Below, in pieces: positions 15,401 to 22,979 of a stretch of 32,287 nt of DNA; position 1 is the stretch's first letter, and each line of letters starts with the position of its first letter. The stretch lies in the NCBI GenBank assembly GCA_965661545.1, contig CBFIEF010000031.1, positions 1 through 32,287 of the forward strand, given 5' to 3'. The DNA is from UBA7985 sp965661545 (GTDB lineage: Bacteria > Pseudomonadota > Alphaproteobacteria > UBA7985). The notes under the pieces are model-generated. The model did not search any database. It saw nothing but the letters and a program-made list of their open reading frames with translations, and was not told where the DNA came from. The translations under genes and the position numbers were made by a program.

Positions 15401-17717
15401 TCGCTGCAAGATCACCCGCGCTGGTCAGAGCCGCAGCAGTAAAGCGGACAGAGCTGTTTTCCGCTACGGGAAACGTGGTGTCGAAGTCAGGCTTGAGACC
15501 GATCAGGATTTGATCGCTTGCAATCGCGGCGCGCGTGCGCGTGCTCTCCTGACGCCCGGCGGCATCGGTTACGATAGCATCAATGTTAATCATGCTCAGG
15601 GCGGTTTGGTCAGGCAGGACAAAGGCGGGAATGACAAAGGAGGCCTTACCCTCTGCGTCCGTATCGAGCGTGAGGTCAAAGGGTCGGGTGAGGATGAATT
15701 CTTCTTGGCTTAGGCCGACGTCATAGCCTGCCAAAGTTCCCTCAGGCGACAGCATCCCAGTGAGTGTTACCCGCAGGTCTTTGGCGGGCGCGCCATAGAG
15801 GTAATCGACCTGAACATCGACGGTGTCGCTTCCATCAAATTTTAGTGCGCTCACAGTGTCAATTTTGATTTCAACAGACGGCGGAACGAAGTCTGCGACC
15901 CGCAGCGCGACCGACTTCAGCACTGGCATCCCGCGTCCCAAGCTCAGGTCCAGCGACCATCGCCCCTGTCGCGCGCCAAAGGGCAGCGCCACTTCGGCTT
16001 CAAAGCCCAGGCCTTGCGAAAGGCTGATGTCATAGCTCTCGACCACGTCGCCGTTGGGGTCAATCACGCGGGCGAGGAGGGTCTGTGGCGTGAGAACATC
16101 TGCAGCCGGATCGGTCTGGCGCAGCAAGCCAGCGACACGCGCAATTTCGCCTTCACGGTAGGTGCCCCGATCGGCCTTGGCCCAAAGCTCCAACGGGTCG
16201 GATTCAAGCGTGCTTAGCCCGGCTTCAGTGGCGATTTCGATCGGTGCACGGCCAAGCGCGAGGAAGGCGTCACCAAGGGTGGGGTGACTGGCATAGAGGT
16301 ATAGCGGCTGATCGGCATTCTTCCCGTTCAGCTGCGCGGCGTTGAAGAATCCCGTGGTCGCATCTTCGGTGGCAAAGGGTTCTAAGGTCCGGTTCCCTCG
16401 TGTCACGAGCTTCACTTCGACATCCTCGAACACGGGTGCTCCGGTACGGGTGTCAATGGCGTTGATGAACAGGCCTTGAGGCGTATCAACGGTGGTCAGT
16501 GCCATGTCGCTGATCATGATCCACTTGACGGCATCCGCATCACGATTGCCGGGTTTTTGGACCGTCAGCAGATACAGCCCTCGCTTTGCTGGACCGTCCA
16601 GCATCTTGGAAATTGAAATGCCATCGCGGCGACGTTGATGCTTGAGGGCGTCGATGGAAAGCGTGCCTTCAAAGACCGGGCTAACTTGGTCATGAAAGGT
16701 GCCGGATCGTTCGTCAAAGTAAGCATAAGAGCCACGTGATTCGCCGATGTCGTACGTGTTTTGTGCCAGGATGCCTCGTTCTAGAACCTGCGTGATGTTC
16801 CGTTCATCCAAGTGGTAGAAGCCCACGTCGAGTTCTTCGATATTCACCGTTTCAATTGGCACCAACTGCGCGCCAGACGCAGGCAGGACGTACCCTTGAC
16901 CGGGCAGCCGCATCTCCGCCTTCCGGCCCGGTGTCACTTGCGTGAAACTCACTGTTTCACTAAGCCGCTCTCCGGCCTTACTCCCCAGACCCGCTTGCAC
17001 CGTCATGGCGTAAGTCTGCTCGAAATCCGTGCCCACAACACACAACTGATAGCCATTGTTCAAGATGACGAAGCGCTGAACCGGTGGCGTTGGCGTTACC
17101 GTCACAAGGTCGCGGTAATCCACACGGTGTGAGGCTTGGACCGGGCGCGAGAAGCGCAGGCAAAGACGGGTGTAGTCACCGTCCTGCTCCGAAAATGAGG
17201 CGTACGGCCCGAACACGCCAACTTGCCGGCTGAGCTGCCAAATCCGGTCGCGCGCCGTATTGGTGTAATTGCGTTTAACCCGACCCGAGAGCTGATCAAG
17301 AATGGAGGACGCGATGGCTTTGTCATCGTCGCTTTGAAGTTTTGCACGTGCCTCCAGTGCCAATGTCGTCGCATGATCATCCCGGCCTGCATTCATTGCG
17401 GCAGCAGCAGCAAGCAGGGTCGAAAAGCCGTTCTCATTCTCGTCTAAGGACAGCGCCAGCAGCAGGCGATAGTTCCGCGTTTGCATGTCCCACTCCATCT
17501 CATGCCGCGGCGGCTTGAAAAATAAGCCGTAGGCATCGTTAGAGATCGCATTGGACGCACCCGCCAACTCAGAGAAAGTGTACCGTCCGTCAGTGTCAGC
17601 GCGAGCGGTCTGCAGATCCATGCTCGGCAGAAGTTGCTGCGCATACAGCGGCGGGGCGAGGGCAAGGGAGATCATAATGGAAACAAGACTGGGTATTATG
17701 CGCGAAATGGAAAACAT
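12441..17717 (-). CDS. Bacterial alpha-2-macroglobulin with thioester motif
   Basis: This 1758-residue periplasmic protein contains repeated macroglobulin (MG) beta domains in the N-terminal two thirds and a thioester region, YPYRCSEQ, with the reactive Cys at residue 1297 and the partner Gln at 1300. An alpha/alpha-toroid domain and a C-terminal domain follow. Family members trap proteases: cleavage of the bait region exposes the thioester, which couples covalently to the attacker. The N-terminus has a Sec signal (cleavage near YAQ at about residue 27) and no lipobox Cys, so unlike E. coli YfhM it should be soluble in the periplasm. It is co-transcribed with pbpC. The motif is CSEQ rather than CLEQ. 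Confidence 0.93.
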   Translation of the reverse strand: MFSISRIIPSLVSIMISLALAPPLYAQQLLPSMDLQTARADTDGRYTFSELAGASNAISNDAYGLFFKPPRHEMEWDMQTRNYRLLLALSLDENENGFSTLLAAAAAMNAGRDDHATTLALEARAKLQSDDDKAIASSILDQLSGRVKRNYTNTARDRIWQLSRQVGVFGPYASFSEQDGDYTRLCLRFSRPVQASHRVDYRDLVTVTPTPPVQRFVILNNGYQLCVVGTDFEQTYAMTVQAGLGSKAGERLSETVSFTQVTPGRKAEMRLPGQGYVLPASGAQLVPIETVNIEELDVGFYHLDERNITQVLERGILAQNTYDIGESRGSYAYFDERSGTFHDQVSPVFEGTLSIDALKHQRRRDGISISKMLDGPAKRGLYLLTVQKPGNRDADAVKWIMISDMALTTVDTPQGLFINAIDTRTGAPVFEDVEVKLVTRGNRTLEPFATEDATTGFFNAAQLNGKNADQPLYLYASHPTLGDAFLALGRAPIEIATEAGLSTLESDPLELWAKADRGTYREGEIARVAGLLRQTDPAADVLTPQTLLARVIDPNGDVVESYDISLSQGLGFEAEVALPFGARQGRWSLDLSLGRGMPVLKSVALRVADFVPPSVEIKIDTVSALKFDGSDTVDVQVDYLYGAPAKDLRVTLTGMLSPEGTLAGYDVGLSQEEFILTRPFDLTLDTDAEGKASFVIPAFVLPDQTALSMINIDAIVTDAAGRQESTRTRAAIASDQILIGLKPDFDTTFPVAENSSVRFTAAALTSAGDLAATDATWILYREIYDYNWYFDGGRWNYESSYIDLPVSEGTLSLDGETVLDLNVDWGAYRVELVSENGLSATSLRFDAGWRARPQVDRAPSRLGVTVSSTNTRPSDAIDLVIDSPHAGSGVAYLVGSETTVLDLGAFEAGVNTLSLTIPNDWSDVEGLWVLPVVYSAGAIGVDQLPSRAVGAHFVAFDQSPVLLDVATQTDGEIRPRETLSVPVSVGALQDDEAGFVLAWIVDDGVLRMTNYASPNPAAHFLAPYALPADLRDTFASMIASAGLTAATLQQGYDGAFAMAMRATSADASEFSLAQGLTTRIKETLALSSTIVPLTADGTAELAFDLPDYVGRGRLMTMVWTDQGRMGAASDLLVIRDPVVADLFLPRFLAPSDEVDVKLLLSNTQDRDLTADIRLKTAHGLTLAQGVERMSLTLSAKGQRTIPLRIKAEEITGATSIEVIVALEDETLTRSFPIEVRAIAPRDITRAAFVVEAGDSLTLDPSLLADLLDSSIELSVAPLNQINADFLAQSLAAYPYRCSEQTTSRATGLLLGQNLTLSDVQRDRELNDAFVTLINRQSYSGLFSLWPRGSSGDMFLHAYASDILGLAADQGYETAAAIRPKFIENLQRNLARVSDPYYAISITPRTEAYSLAVLARAGAANIAAQRLLFDQLLEQDGHVMAKAALAVAAEAVGDRSDRDALLDALNAPATGSASDDLEDYGTSLRDQLAALALLAEGGLLDHQAVEQYLTVHLPIIALALQDDWLTTQEKAWALRLAQHLGQGEAAFDVIGGLNGFDAGRLSLAAADFDGTHGVTNTGSAPLLVSLWQAGAPRDTTSALSAGATVQRLMVDLETLQPVENPAPGQRVLVSLIGTVFDDTMLDYVLADLLPAGFEVEQTGLPTTVLVAGGPVGTCQSGEPTLVAGVCLLDGTKAFQQTGGEYAEARADRVMFGFKGQKEHFALHYVMRRTQAGHVTHPGAYIEAMYIPENRARSAAKQLR

Positions 17718-17996
17718 GGGGCTGGCTCCTCGACGATGTGAGATCGGGAAATGCTAAAATTTTAGTTCGGCTCAATGTCGGCCTGAAATAGGGCGCTAAA
17801 ACGGCGAAAGGCAGCAAGTTTGGGCAAGATTATTCGTAGTTTTCAGCGGTTTTTCCTATGACACCAGGCACAAAAAACGATCATTTCCTTGTGAAACTGG
17901 GGTCACACGTTGCACCACACAGAGCAAAGGCTTAGTGTCCGCGCGATAGTGCTTGGAGGAGCATTTAACGTTAACCGGGCGGGAGGAGAATTCGCC

Positions 17997-19625
17997 ATGT
18001 CCAACACGATTCCTGCGGATATTAATCCGAAGGGCTACACCCATATTCTAGATATGCTCGAAGATGCTGTTGCCACATACGGTAGCAAGCCGGCGTACAC
18101 GTCGATTACGCAGACGTTCACCTATCGCCAGTTTGCCACCATGGTTGACGATTTTTCCAGTTACTTGGCGAGCCTTCCGGGGATGGAGCCAGGTGATCGT
18201 GTGATGGTGCAGATGCCAAACCTGATGATGTCGCCGGTCACGTTCCTGGCGATCTGGAAAGCTGGCTTTGTTCCTGTCCCCGCAAACCCACTCTACACAG
18301 CGCGCGAAATTCGTGTGGTGCTCGAAGACAGTGGCGCGAAAGCCGTCGTGGCTTACCGCAGTGCGACGTTCAACGATGAAACCTTGAAAGACACCAGTGT
18401 TCAGCATCGAATTGCTGTTGGCCGAACCGATTGTCACCCGACACCAAAGAAGTGGTTGATCGACTTTGTGCTGAGCCGCTCCGGCGCACCGGCTTTGGGC
18501 GATTTGCCAACGGGCGCTGTTGAGTTCCGCGATGCGATGAAGCAGGGGCGTTCGCTGCCCACGCCAAGCCATGAGCGCGCTTCTGACCAGCTGGCGCTGT
18601 TGCAATACACGGGTGGTACCACGGGTGTGCCTAAAGGGGTGATGCTGACACAAGCGAACATCATCTCGAACGCTCTTCAGAACATTGCACTGACGCCGGG
18701 TGCATTTGAGTACGGTGGCGAGACGATGGTTGGCTGTTTGCCGATGTATCACATCATGCCGTTGTACGCGCACATTTTGCTGCCTTTCGCGGTTGGGGCG
18801 CACACCTTGCTGATCGCTGATCCGCGGAACAACAAAACCTTCGTGACAGCGCTTAAATCAACGCCTTTCACGATTTTTGTTGGCATTCACACGCTGTTTA
18901 ACAACGTGCTGGGCGATGAAGAATTCCAAAAGCTCGACTTCTCGAGCCTGAAGTTCTCCACTTCCGGCGGAATGGCGCTGCCCAAGGCAACGGCGGAACG
19001 TTGGCAGGAAGTGACGGGTTCCCCGATCACTGAAGGTTACGGCCTGTCCGAAACCTCTCCGGTTTTGACGGCTAACCCGATTACGGCGATCCAGCTGGGC
19101 ACCGTTGGGGTCAAGCTGGCGCACACAGAAATTCGCATCATCAAAGAAGATGGCTCAGAAGCTGGTGTCGAAGAGCCGGGCGAGCTGCAGGCGCGCGGAC
19201 CCCAGGTCATGCGCGGCTACTGGAACCGTCCGGACGCTACCGCTGATGTGATGACAGAAGACGGTTTCTTCAAAACTGGCGATGTCGCGGTTATTCAGGA
19301 TGATGGCTACTACCGCATCGTGGACCGGATCAAGGATCTGATCCTCGTCTCCGGCTTTAACGTGTACCCGAACGAGATTGAAGACGTGCTTTCCGGTATG
19401 GATGGTGTTCTTGAGGTTGGTGTCGTTGGCGTTAAGGGTGATGATGGCAACGAGACAGTTAAGGCCTGCGTTGTTCTCGAGCCGGATGCGTCTGTGAGCG
19501 AAGAGGCGATTAAGGCCTTCGCCAAGGAAAACCTTGCTGGTTACAAATGCCCTCGCGTGGTGGAATTCATCGAAGAACTGCCAAAGTCAGCTGTCGGTAA
19601 AATCCTTCGCCGCGAACTGCGTTAA
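17997..19625 (+). CDS. Long-chain fatty acyl-CoA ligase (FadD-like)
   Basis: This 542-residue adenylate-forming enzyme activates carboxylic acids, most likely fatty acids, to acyl-CoA through an acyl-AMP. The nucleotide loop YTGGTTGVPKGVMLT is at residues 204-218, the A5 motif EGYGLSETSPV at 346-356, FFKTGD and the hinge DRIKDLI follow, and the C-terminal catalytic lysine lies in PKSAVGKILRRELR. Start chosen at 17997 because GGGAGGAG lies just upstream; the frame is open to 17910 but the extra 29 residues look non-homologous. The substrate range (medium, long or aromatic) cannot be fixed from sequence. It is divergent from the alpha-2-macroglobulin gene and single in its transcript, ending at the terminator at 19665. 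Confidence 0.92.
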   Translation: MSNTIPADINPKGYTHILDMLEDAVATYGSKPAYTSITQTFTYRQFATMVDDFSSYLASLPGMEPGDRVMVQMPNLMMSPVTFLAIWKAGFVPVPANPLYTAREIRVVLEDSGAKAVVAYRSATFNDETLKDTSVQHRIAVGRTDCHPTPKKWLIDFVLSRSGAPALGDLPTGAVEFRDAMKQGRSLPTPSHERASDQLALLQYTGGTTGVPKGVMLTQANIISNALQNIALTPGAFEYGGETMVGCLPMYHIMPLYAHILLPFAVGAHTLLIADPRNNKTFVTALKSTPFTIFVGIHTLFNNVLGDEEFQKLDFSSLKFSTSGGMALPKATAERWQEVTGSPITEGYGLSETSPVLTANPITAIQLGTVGVKLAHTEIRIIKEDGSEAGVEEPGELQARGPQVMRGYWNRPDATADVMTEDGFFKTGDVAVIQDDGYYRIVDRIKDLILVSGFNVYPNEIEDVLSGMDGVLEVGVVGVKGDDGNETVKACVVLEPDASVSEEAIKAFAKENLAGYKCPRVVEFIEELPKSAVGKILRRELR

Positions 19626-19664
19626 AAGTGAAGCCAGCGTCTGTAGGGGCGCTGGCAACATTAA

Positions 19665-19710
19665 AAAAAGGGGCAGAAAGCGACGAGTATCGCGCTTTCT
19701 GCCCCTTTTT
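19665..19710. terminator. Strong bidirectional intrinsic terminator
   Basis: An 18-bp perfect stem (AAAAAGGGGCAGAAAGCG paired with its complement at 19693-19710) around a ten-base loop, with A and T runs at the outer ends, serves both strands. It separates the convergent acyl-CoA ligase and graspetide precursor genes. A smaller hairpin, GCCAGCG/CGCTGGC (19633-19656), lies directly after the ligase stop. Confidence 0.9.
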
Positions 19711-19759
19711 GACTCTTGGGAAAGGCCATCAAGCGTGACCTTTTCCCGTATTCTCTGAT

Positions 19760-20269
19760 TTAGTCGTTGGTGCCGAACCGAGACCAGAAACCAGACGTGC
19801 TGTCCCAACTCGACCCGAAAGTGCCTTCTGATCCGCCAAATTCGAACGATGGGATCGTCGGGGTCACAAAGGTGTCCTCTTCGCCAATTGCCAATGTCGT
19901 TGCGGTCGTACTACCGCCAAAAGACCCAAGGTTGCCAAAGGCTTCGCCGTCTTCTTCACCAACAGCGTTGGTTGTGGCGGAAAATGGTGAATTACTTCCG
20001 TTACCCCAAGAGTTGGTCGATTCCCAAACGCTCGAAGTTGGGCCTTCCTCTCCAAATGGGGCAGTGGGTGACAAACCACCAGTTATCGGTTCGTTTGTTT
20101 CGATTTGAAGCAATTCTTGGGCGTTCGCTTCAGGGGCTTCCATAAGCTTCAGCAGACCATAGGCGGTCGAAGTGGCGACACCAGCGCCGACGACAGACCT
20201 GAGGAACCCCCGCCTGCTCAGTTTTTGATCACGGTAATCTTGAGCTATTTTTTCGATAATCTTTGTCAT
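19760..20269 (-). CDS. Putative graspetide (omega-ester RiPP) precursor with Tat signal
   Basis: This 169-residue protein has two parts. Residues 1-50 form a twin-arginine export signal: a charged start, SRRGFLR at 18-24, a moderately hydrophobic stretch, and AxA cleavage after A50 (EANA). The other 119 residues are rich in Ser, Thr, Gly, Glu and Asp and contain TTNAVGEE (99-106) and TTLAIGEE (124-131), both exact T-T-x4-E-E, plus PTAPFGEE (68-75), which has only one Thr. That motif is the ring-forming unit of plesiocin-type graspetides, where an ATP-grasp enzyme links Thr hydroxyls to Glu carboxyls. Such a ligase is encoded 42 bp away, divergently. ATG 20269 has GAGG upstream; the frame is open to 20380 but would overlap the ligase gene. 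No known family was recognised over the full length. Confidence 0.8.
   Translation of the reverse strand: MTKIIEKIAQDYRDQKLSRRGFLRSVVGAGVATSTAYGLLKLMEAPEANAQELLQIETNEPITGGLSPTAPFGEEGPTSSVWESTNSWGNGSNSPFSATTNAVGEEDGEAFGNLGSFGGSTTATTLAIGEEDTFVTPTIPSFEFGGSEGTFGSSWDSTSGFWSRFGTND
19877..20068 (-). repeat. Three T-T-x4-E-E type core motifs in the precursor
   Basis: The motifs are encoded at 20045-20068 (PTAPFGEE), 19952-19975 (TTNAVGEE) and 19877-19900 (TTLAIGEE). Each is G-E-E preceded by a hydrophobic residue. The last two are also preceded by Ala before the Thr pair and followed by Asp. Gaps between motifs are 23 and 17 residues. The first has Pro in place of the first Thr, so it could make only one of the two esters. 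Confidence 0.75.
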
Positions 20270-20311
20270 AAAGGTTAACCTCAGAGTGTAGAAAATGGTG
20301 CAGTTGAGAAC
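20270..20311. promoter_or_regulatory. Divergent control region of the graspetide pair
   Basis: Only 42 bases separate the two start codons, so the promoters must overlap each other or extend into the genes. A perfect 8-bp palindrome, GGTTAACC (20273-20280), lies next to the precursor's ribosome-binding site. I see no clean promoter consensus. Confidence 0.35.
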
Positions 20312-21160
20312 ATGCTTTTGATCATCGGCAGTGATAACGACCCCAACACTCAAAGGGTCGCGGATCACTCGTATATCCAAGACATTAATTACATACAGAT
20401 TGATCCAAGTTTAACAGAATATCAGACTGTTCAATGGACCTTTGGGGATAGACACCTGTTGCTCAACGGCAACCCGTCACACCCTAAAGCAGTGTATTTG
20501 CGCCATGATGTATTTTCAGCGGGTGTGGAAGTCTGGTCGACGGCGCTTGTGAGGACGGTCTCGGCCTTTTTGCTCGCAAACCCGCACGTTCGCATGCTGA
20601 ACCGGAACTCGATGCTGCGGGAGAACAACAAAACCAGCAATTTATTGTTGGCGCATGCGCTTGGCATGCAGATACCAAAAACCACGGTCTTCGCTGGAGC
20701 GCCCAAGGCAATGAAGGTGCAATTTGCGGGAGAAGACGTCATCGCCAAACCGTCCCATGGCGGTGACTATGCTGCGCGGCCTGCTGATCTGCCGGAAGAC
20801 ACAATGAATTATGCTAGTGCGTTTGTGCAGGAGCGGTTGCCTGGCACCAATTACCGCGTTTTTGTTATTGGTGGCGAGGTCTTCGGCTTTGAGGTCAAAA
20901 GCGACATGCTGGATTACCGCGTCGACGAATGTACTCAAGTTATCGAGAGTGCACCACCTGCGCCTGTTGCCGTGCATTCGGTAGCGATGGCTCAAGCCTG
21001 CCACTTTGATTACTGTGCGCTGGACTTTCGGTTGAACGGGCAGGGTGAATGGGTTTTTCTCGAAATCAACTCTTTCCCCTTGTTTTCCGTTTTTGATGAT
21101 TCTTGCAAAAATCGATTGGTCGAAGCGCAACTTGCCTTTCTAATGAAGAATGCGACCTAG
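20312..21160 (+). CDS. ATP-grasp ligase, putative graspetide macrocyclase
   Basis: This 282-residue ATP-grasp enzyme resembles the MvdD/PsnB type that forms ester or amide bonds between side chains of a ribosomal peptide. The N-terminus LLIIGSDNDPNT is the usual opening strand. Nucleotide-binding features are the lysine of VIAKPSHGG (K146), the VQERLPG hinge (E174) and YRVFVIGGE (R182). The Mg2+ ligands are D238 (ALDFR), E251 and N253 (FLEINSFP). DYR at 201-203 matches the D-W-R-like element of graspetide ligases. RimK- or glutathione synthetase-like ligases are alternatives, but the T-T-x4-E-E substrate next door argues for a graspetide enzyme. Its start is 42 bp from that of the precursor, and an aminopeptidase gene follows after 46 bases. 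Confidence 0.85.
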   Translation: MLLIIGSDNDPNTQRVADHSYIQDINYIQIDPSLTEYQTVQWTFGDRHLLLNGNPSHPKAVYLRHDVFSAGVEVWSTALVRTVSAFLLANPHVRMLNRNSMLRENNKTSNLLLAHALGMQIPKTTVFAGAPKAMKVQFAGEDVIAKPSHGGDYAARPADLPEDTMNYASAFVQERLPGTNYRVFVIGGEVFGFEVKSDMLDYRVDECTQVIESAPPAPVAVHSVAMAQACHFDYCALDFRLNGQGEWVFLEINSFPLFSVFDDSCKNRLVEAQLAFLMKNAT

Positions 21161-21206
21161 ATTAGTCGCTAGTTTCTCCCCAACAGCGGCAGGTTCGAGT
21201 TGACGC

Positions 21207-22979
21207 ATGAGTGTTAGAGTTTCCCTTTCTGAGTTTCGTGAAGAACTGCACCGCCAAGGCCTGAATGCCTTTTTGGTTCCCATGGACGATGCTCACATGG
21301 GTGAGTATTCCCCCAGCTCTGAGCGTCGCATTACCGCCCTGAGCGGCTTCCTTGGCTCTGCTGGCTTTATCGTCGTCACCCTGGACAGCGCGACCATATG
21401 GACGGACAGCCGCTATCTGATCGCCATCAAGGCAGAAGTGGATGAGAGCCAATGGACCATCCGAAACAGCACCACTGAAGCGCCAATGGACTGCGTTGCT
21501 GACTACCTGAAGCCCGGCGATGTTGTTGGTTATGATGCCGCGATGCAGACAGTGAGCAGCATTGAGGCTTGGACCAAGGCTGTTGCGACCGTCGATGCAA
21601 GGTTGCAGGCGGTAGAGACGAACCCCGTTGACGCCATTTGGTCCGACCAGCCAACGCCACCCGCGACCGCCGCGGTGCCCCATGGCGCAGCGTTCACCGG
21701 CAAAAGCAGCGCGGACAAGCGCGCAGAATTGGCGGCTGAATTGGCCAAGAGCGGTCTCAAGGCACAAGTGCTGAACCAATCTGAGTCGGTTGCTTGGCTG
21801 CTGAATGTGCGCGGTGACGACATTAAGGGCTTGCCCGTTGCACGGTCGTTCGCGACTTTGCACGACACGGGCGATGTCGACTGGTACATCGCGCCTGAGC
21901 GAGTTTCTGAGGCTATGCATCAGGCTTTGGACAACCACGTTGCCCTCTATCACCCCGACGAGATGCTTGGCCGGTTGGGCCGCATGAGCGGAGCTGTTGG
22001 GCTCGATTTTGGGACGTGCAACGCGGCGATTGCCAACGCGCTCAAGGCTGGTGGCGCAACGGTGAAGAACAACACAGACCCTGTGATCATGCCGAGGGCC
22101 ATAAAGAACCAGATCGAGCAGCAGGGCGCCCGCGACGCGCAGCGCCGTGACGCGCGCGCGGTAATTCGCTTTGGGCGATGGCTCGGCGAGCATGCGGACA
22201 TCACGGCGGAAAGCGAGCTGTCAGTGATCGGTAAAATCCTCGCTCTGCGGGAAGAAAATAACGATGCCGTTCCGATGAACGGTGAGAGTTTTGGCACGAT
22301 TGCAGGGTTTCGCGGGAATGCGGCCATGGGGCACTATTCAGCCGATGAAACCAGCAACGCGACACTGGCACCGGGCGGTATGCTGCTGGTGGATAGTGGC
22401 GGCCAGTACTACAACGGAACTACCGATATCACGCGCGTGTGGGCCATTGGTGGTGAATCCACAGCGCGGCAGCGGCGGGATTACACGCTGACACTGCAAG
22501 GGCATCTCGCGCTGGAGCGTGCCGTGTTCCCAAAGGGAACTCATGGCTGCCATTTGGACGTTCTAGCGCGGCAATTCATGTGGGCAGAGGGCATCGACTT
22601 CCAACACGGGACCGGCCACGGCATCGGCTCCTACCTCGGCGTTCACGAAGGCCCACAGCGGATCAGTAAGAACCAGAACGCAGCGGCTTTGGTCCCTGGG
22701 ATGCTTGTGACCAACGAGCCGGGCATATATCGCGAAGGCGAAAGCGGGGTTCGGATTGAAAATGTGGAGCTGGTCATCGAGCGCGAAGACGGCTTCCTTG
22801 CCTTTGAGACGTTGACGCTGGTGCCCTATGATCGGGCCTTGATTGAAGCCTCAATGCTCTCAGATGTTGAAATTGCACAGGTAGACGCCTACCACGCTCG
22901 TGTGCTGGCCGAAGTTGGGCCAGATCTCGACGGTGGCGATCTCGCCTATCTTGAACAAGTAACGAGCCCTCTTGCATGA
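21207..22979 (+). CDS. Aminopeptidase P family metallopeptidase (M24B)
   Basis: This 590-residue protein has the three-part layout of large Xaa-Pro aminopeptidases: two creatinase-like N-terminal domains (about residues 5-310), then a pita-bread catalytic domain, then a short C-terminal extension. All five metal ligands are visible: D396 (LLVDSGGQY), D407 (GTTDITR), H471 (HGTGHGIG), E504 (VTNEPGIY) and E518 (VRIENVE). It removes N-terminal residues that precede proline, using two divalent metal ions, normally in the cytoplasm. It follows the ATP-grasp gene after 46 bases and overlaps the next gene by four bases. It might trim a peptide product, but it is a common housekeeping enzyme, so a role in the graspetide pathway is only a guess. 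Confidence 0.92.
   Translation: MSVRVSLSEFREELHRQGLNAFLVPMDDAHMGEYSPSSERRITALSGFLGSAGFIVVTLDSATIWTDSRYLIAIKAEVDESQWTIRNSTTEAPMDCVADYLKPGDVVGYDAAMQTVSSIEAWTKAVATVDARLQAVETNPVDAIWSDQPTPPATAAVPHGAAFTGKSSADKRAELAAELAKSGLKAQVLNQSESVAWLLNVRGDDIKGLPVARSFATLHDTGDVDWYIAPERVSEAMHQALDNHVALYHPDEMLGRLGRMSGAVGLDFGTCNAAIANALKAGGATVKNNTDPVIMPRAIKNQIEQQGARDAQRRDARAVIRFGRWLGEHADITAESELSVIGKILALREENNDAVPMNGESFGTIAGFRGNAAMGHYSADETSNATLAPGGMLLVDSGGQYYNGTTDITRVWAIGGESTARQRRDYTLTLQGHLALERAVFPKGTHGCHLDVLARQFMWAEGIDFQHGTGHGIGSYLGVHEGPQRISKNQNAAALVPGMLVTNEPGIYREGESGVRIENVELVIEREDGFLAFETLTLVPYDRALIEASMLSDVEIAQVDAYHARVLAEVGPDLDGGDLAYLEQVTSPLA

Noticed and set aside
20270..20380. 37-residue N-terminal extension of the graspetide precursor
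   Set aside because: It would overlap the ligase gene, its start has weaker support, and it would place the twin-arginine motif far from the N-terminus; ATG 20269 has GAGG upstream and gives a normal Tat signal.
21162..22193. 343-codon minus-strand frame opposite the aminopeptidase gene
   Set aside because: Long but antisense to a well-supported enzyme with all metal ligands; its translation is rich in Arg, His and Cys, as expected of a shadow frame.
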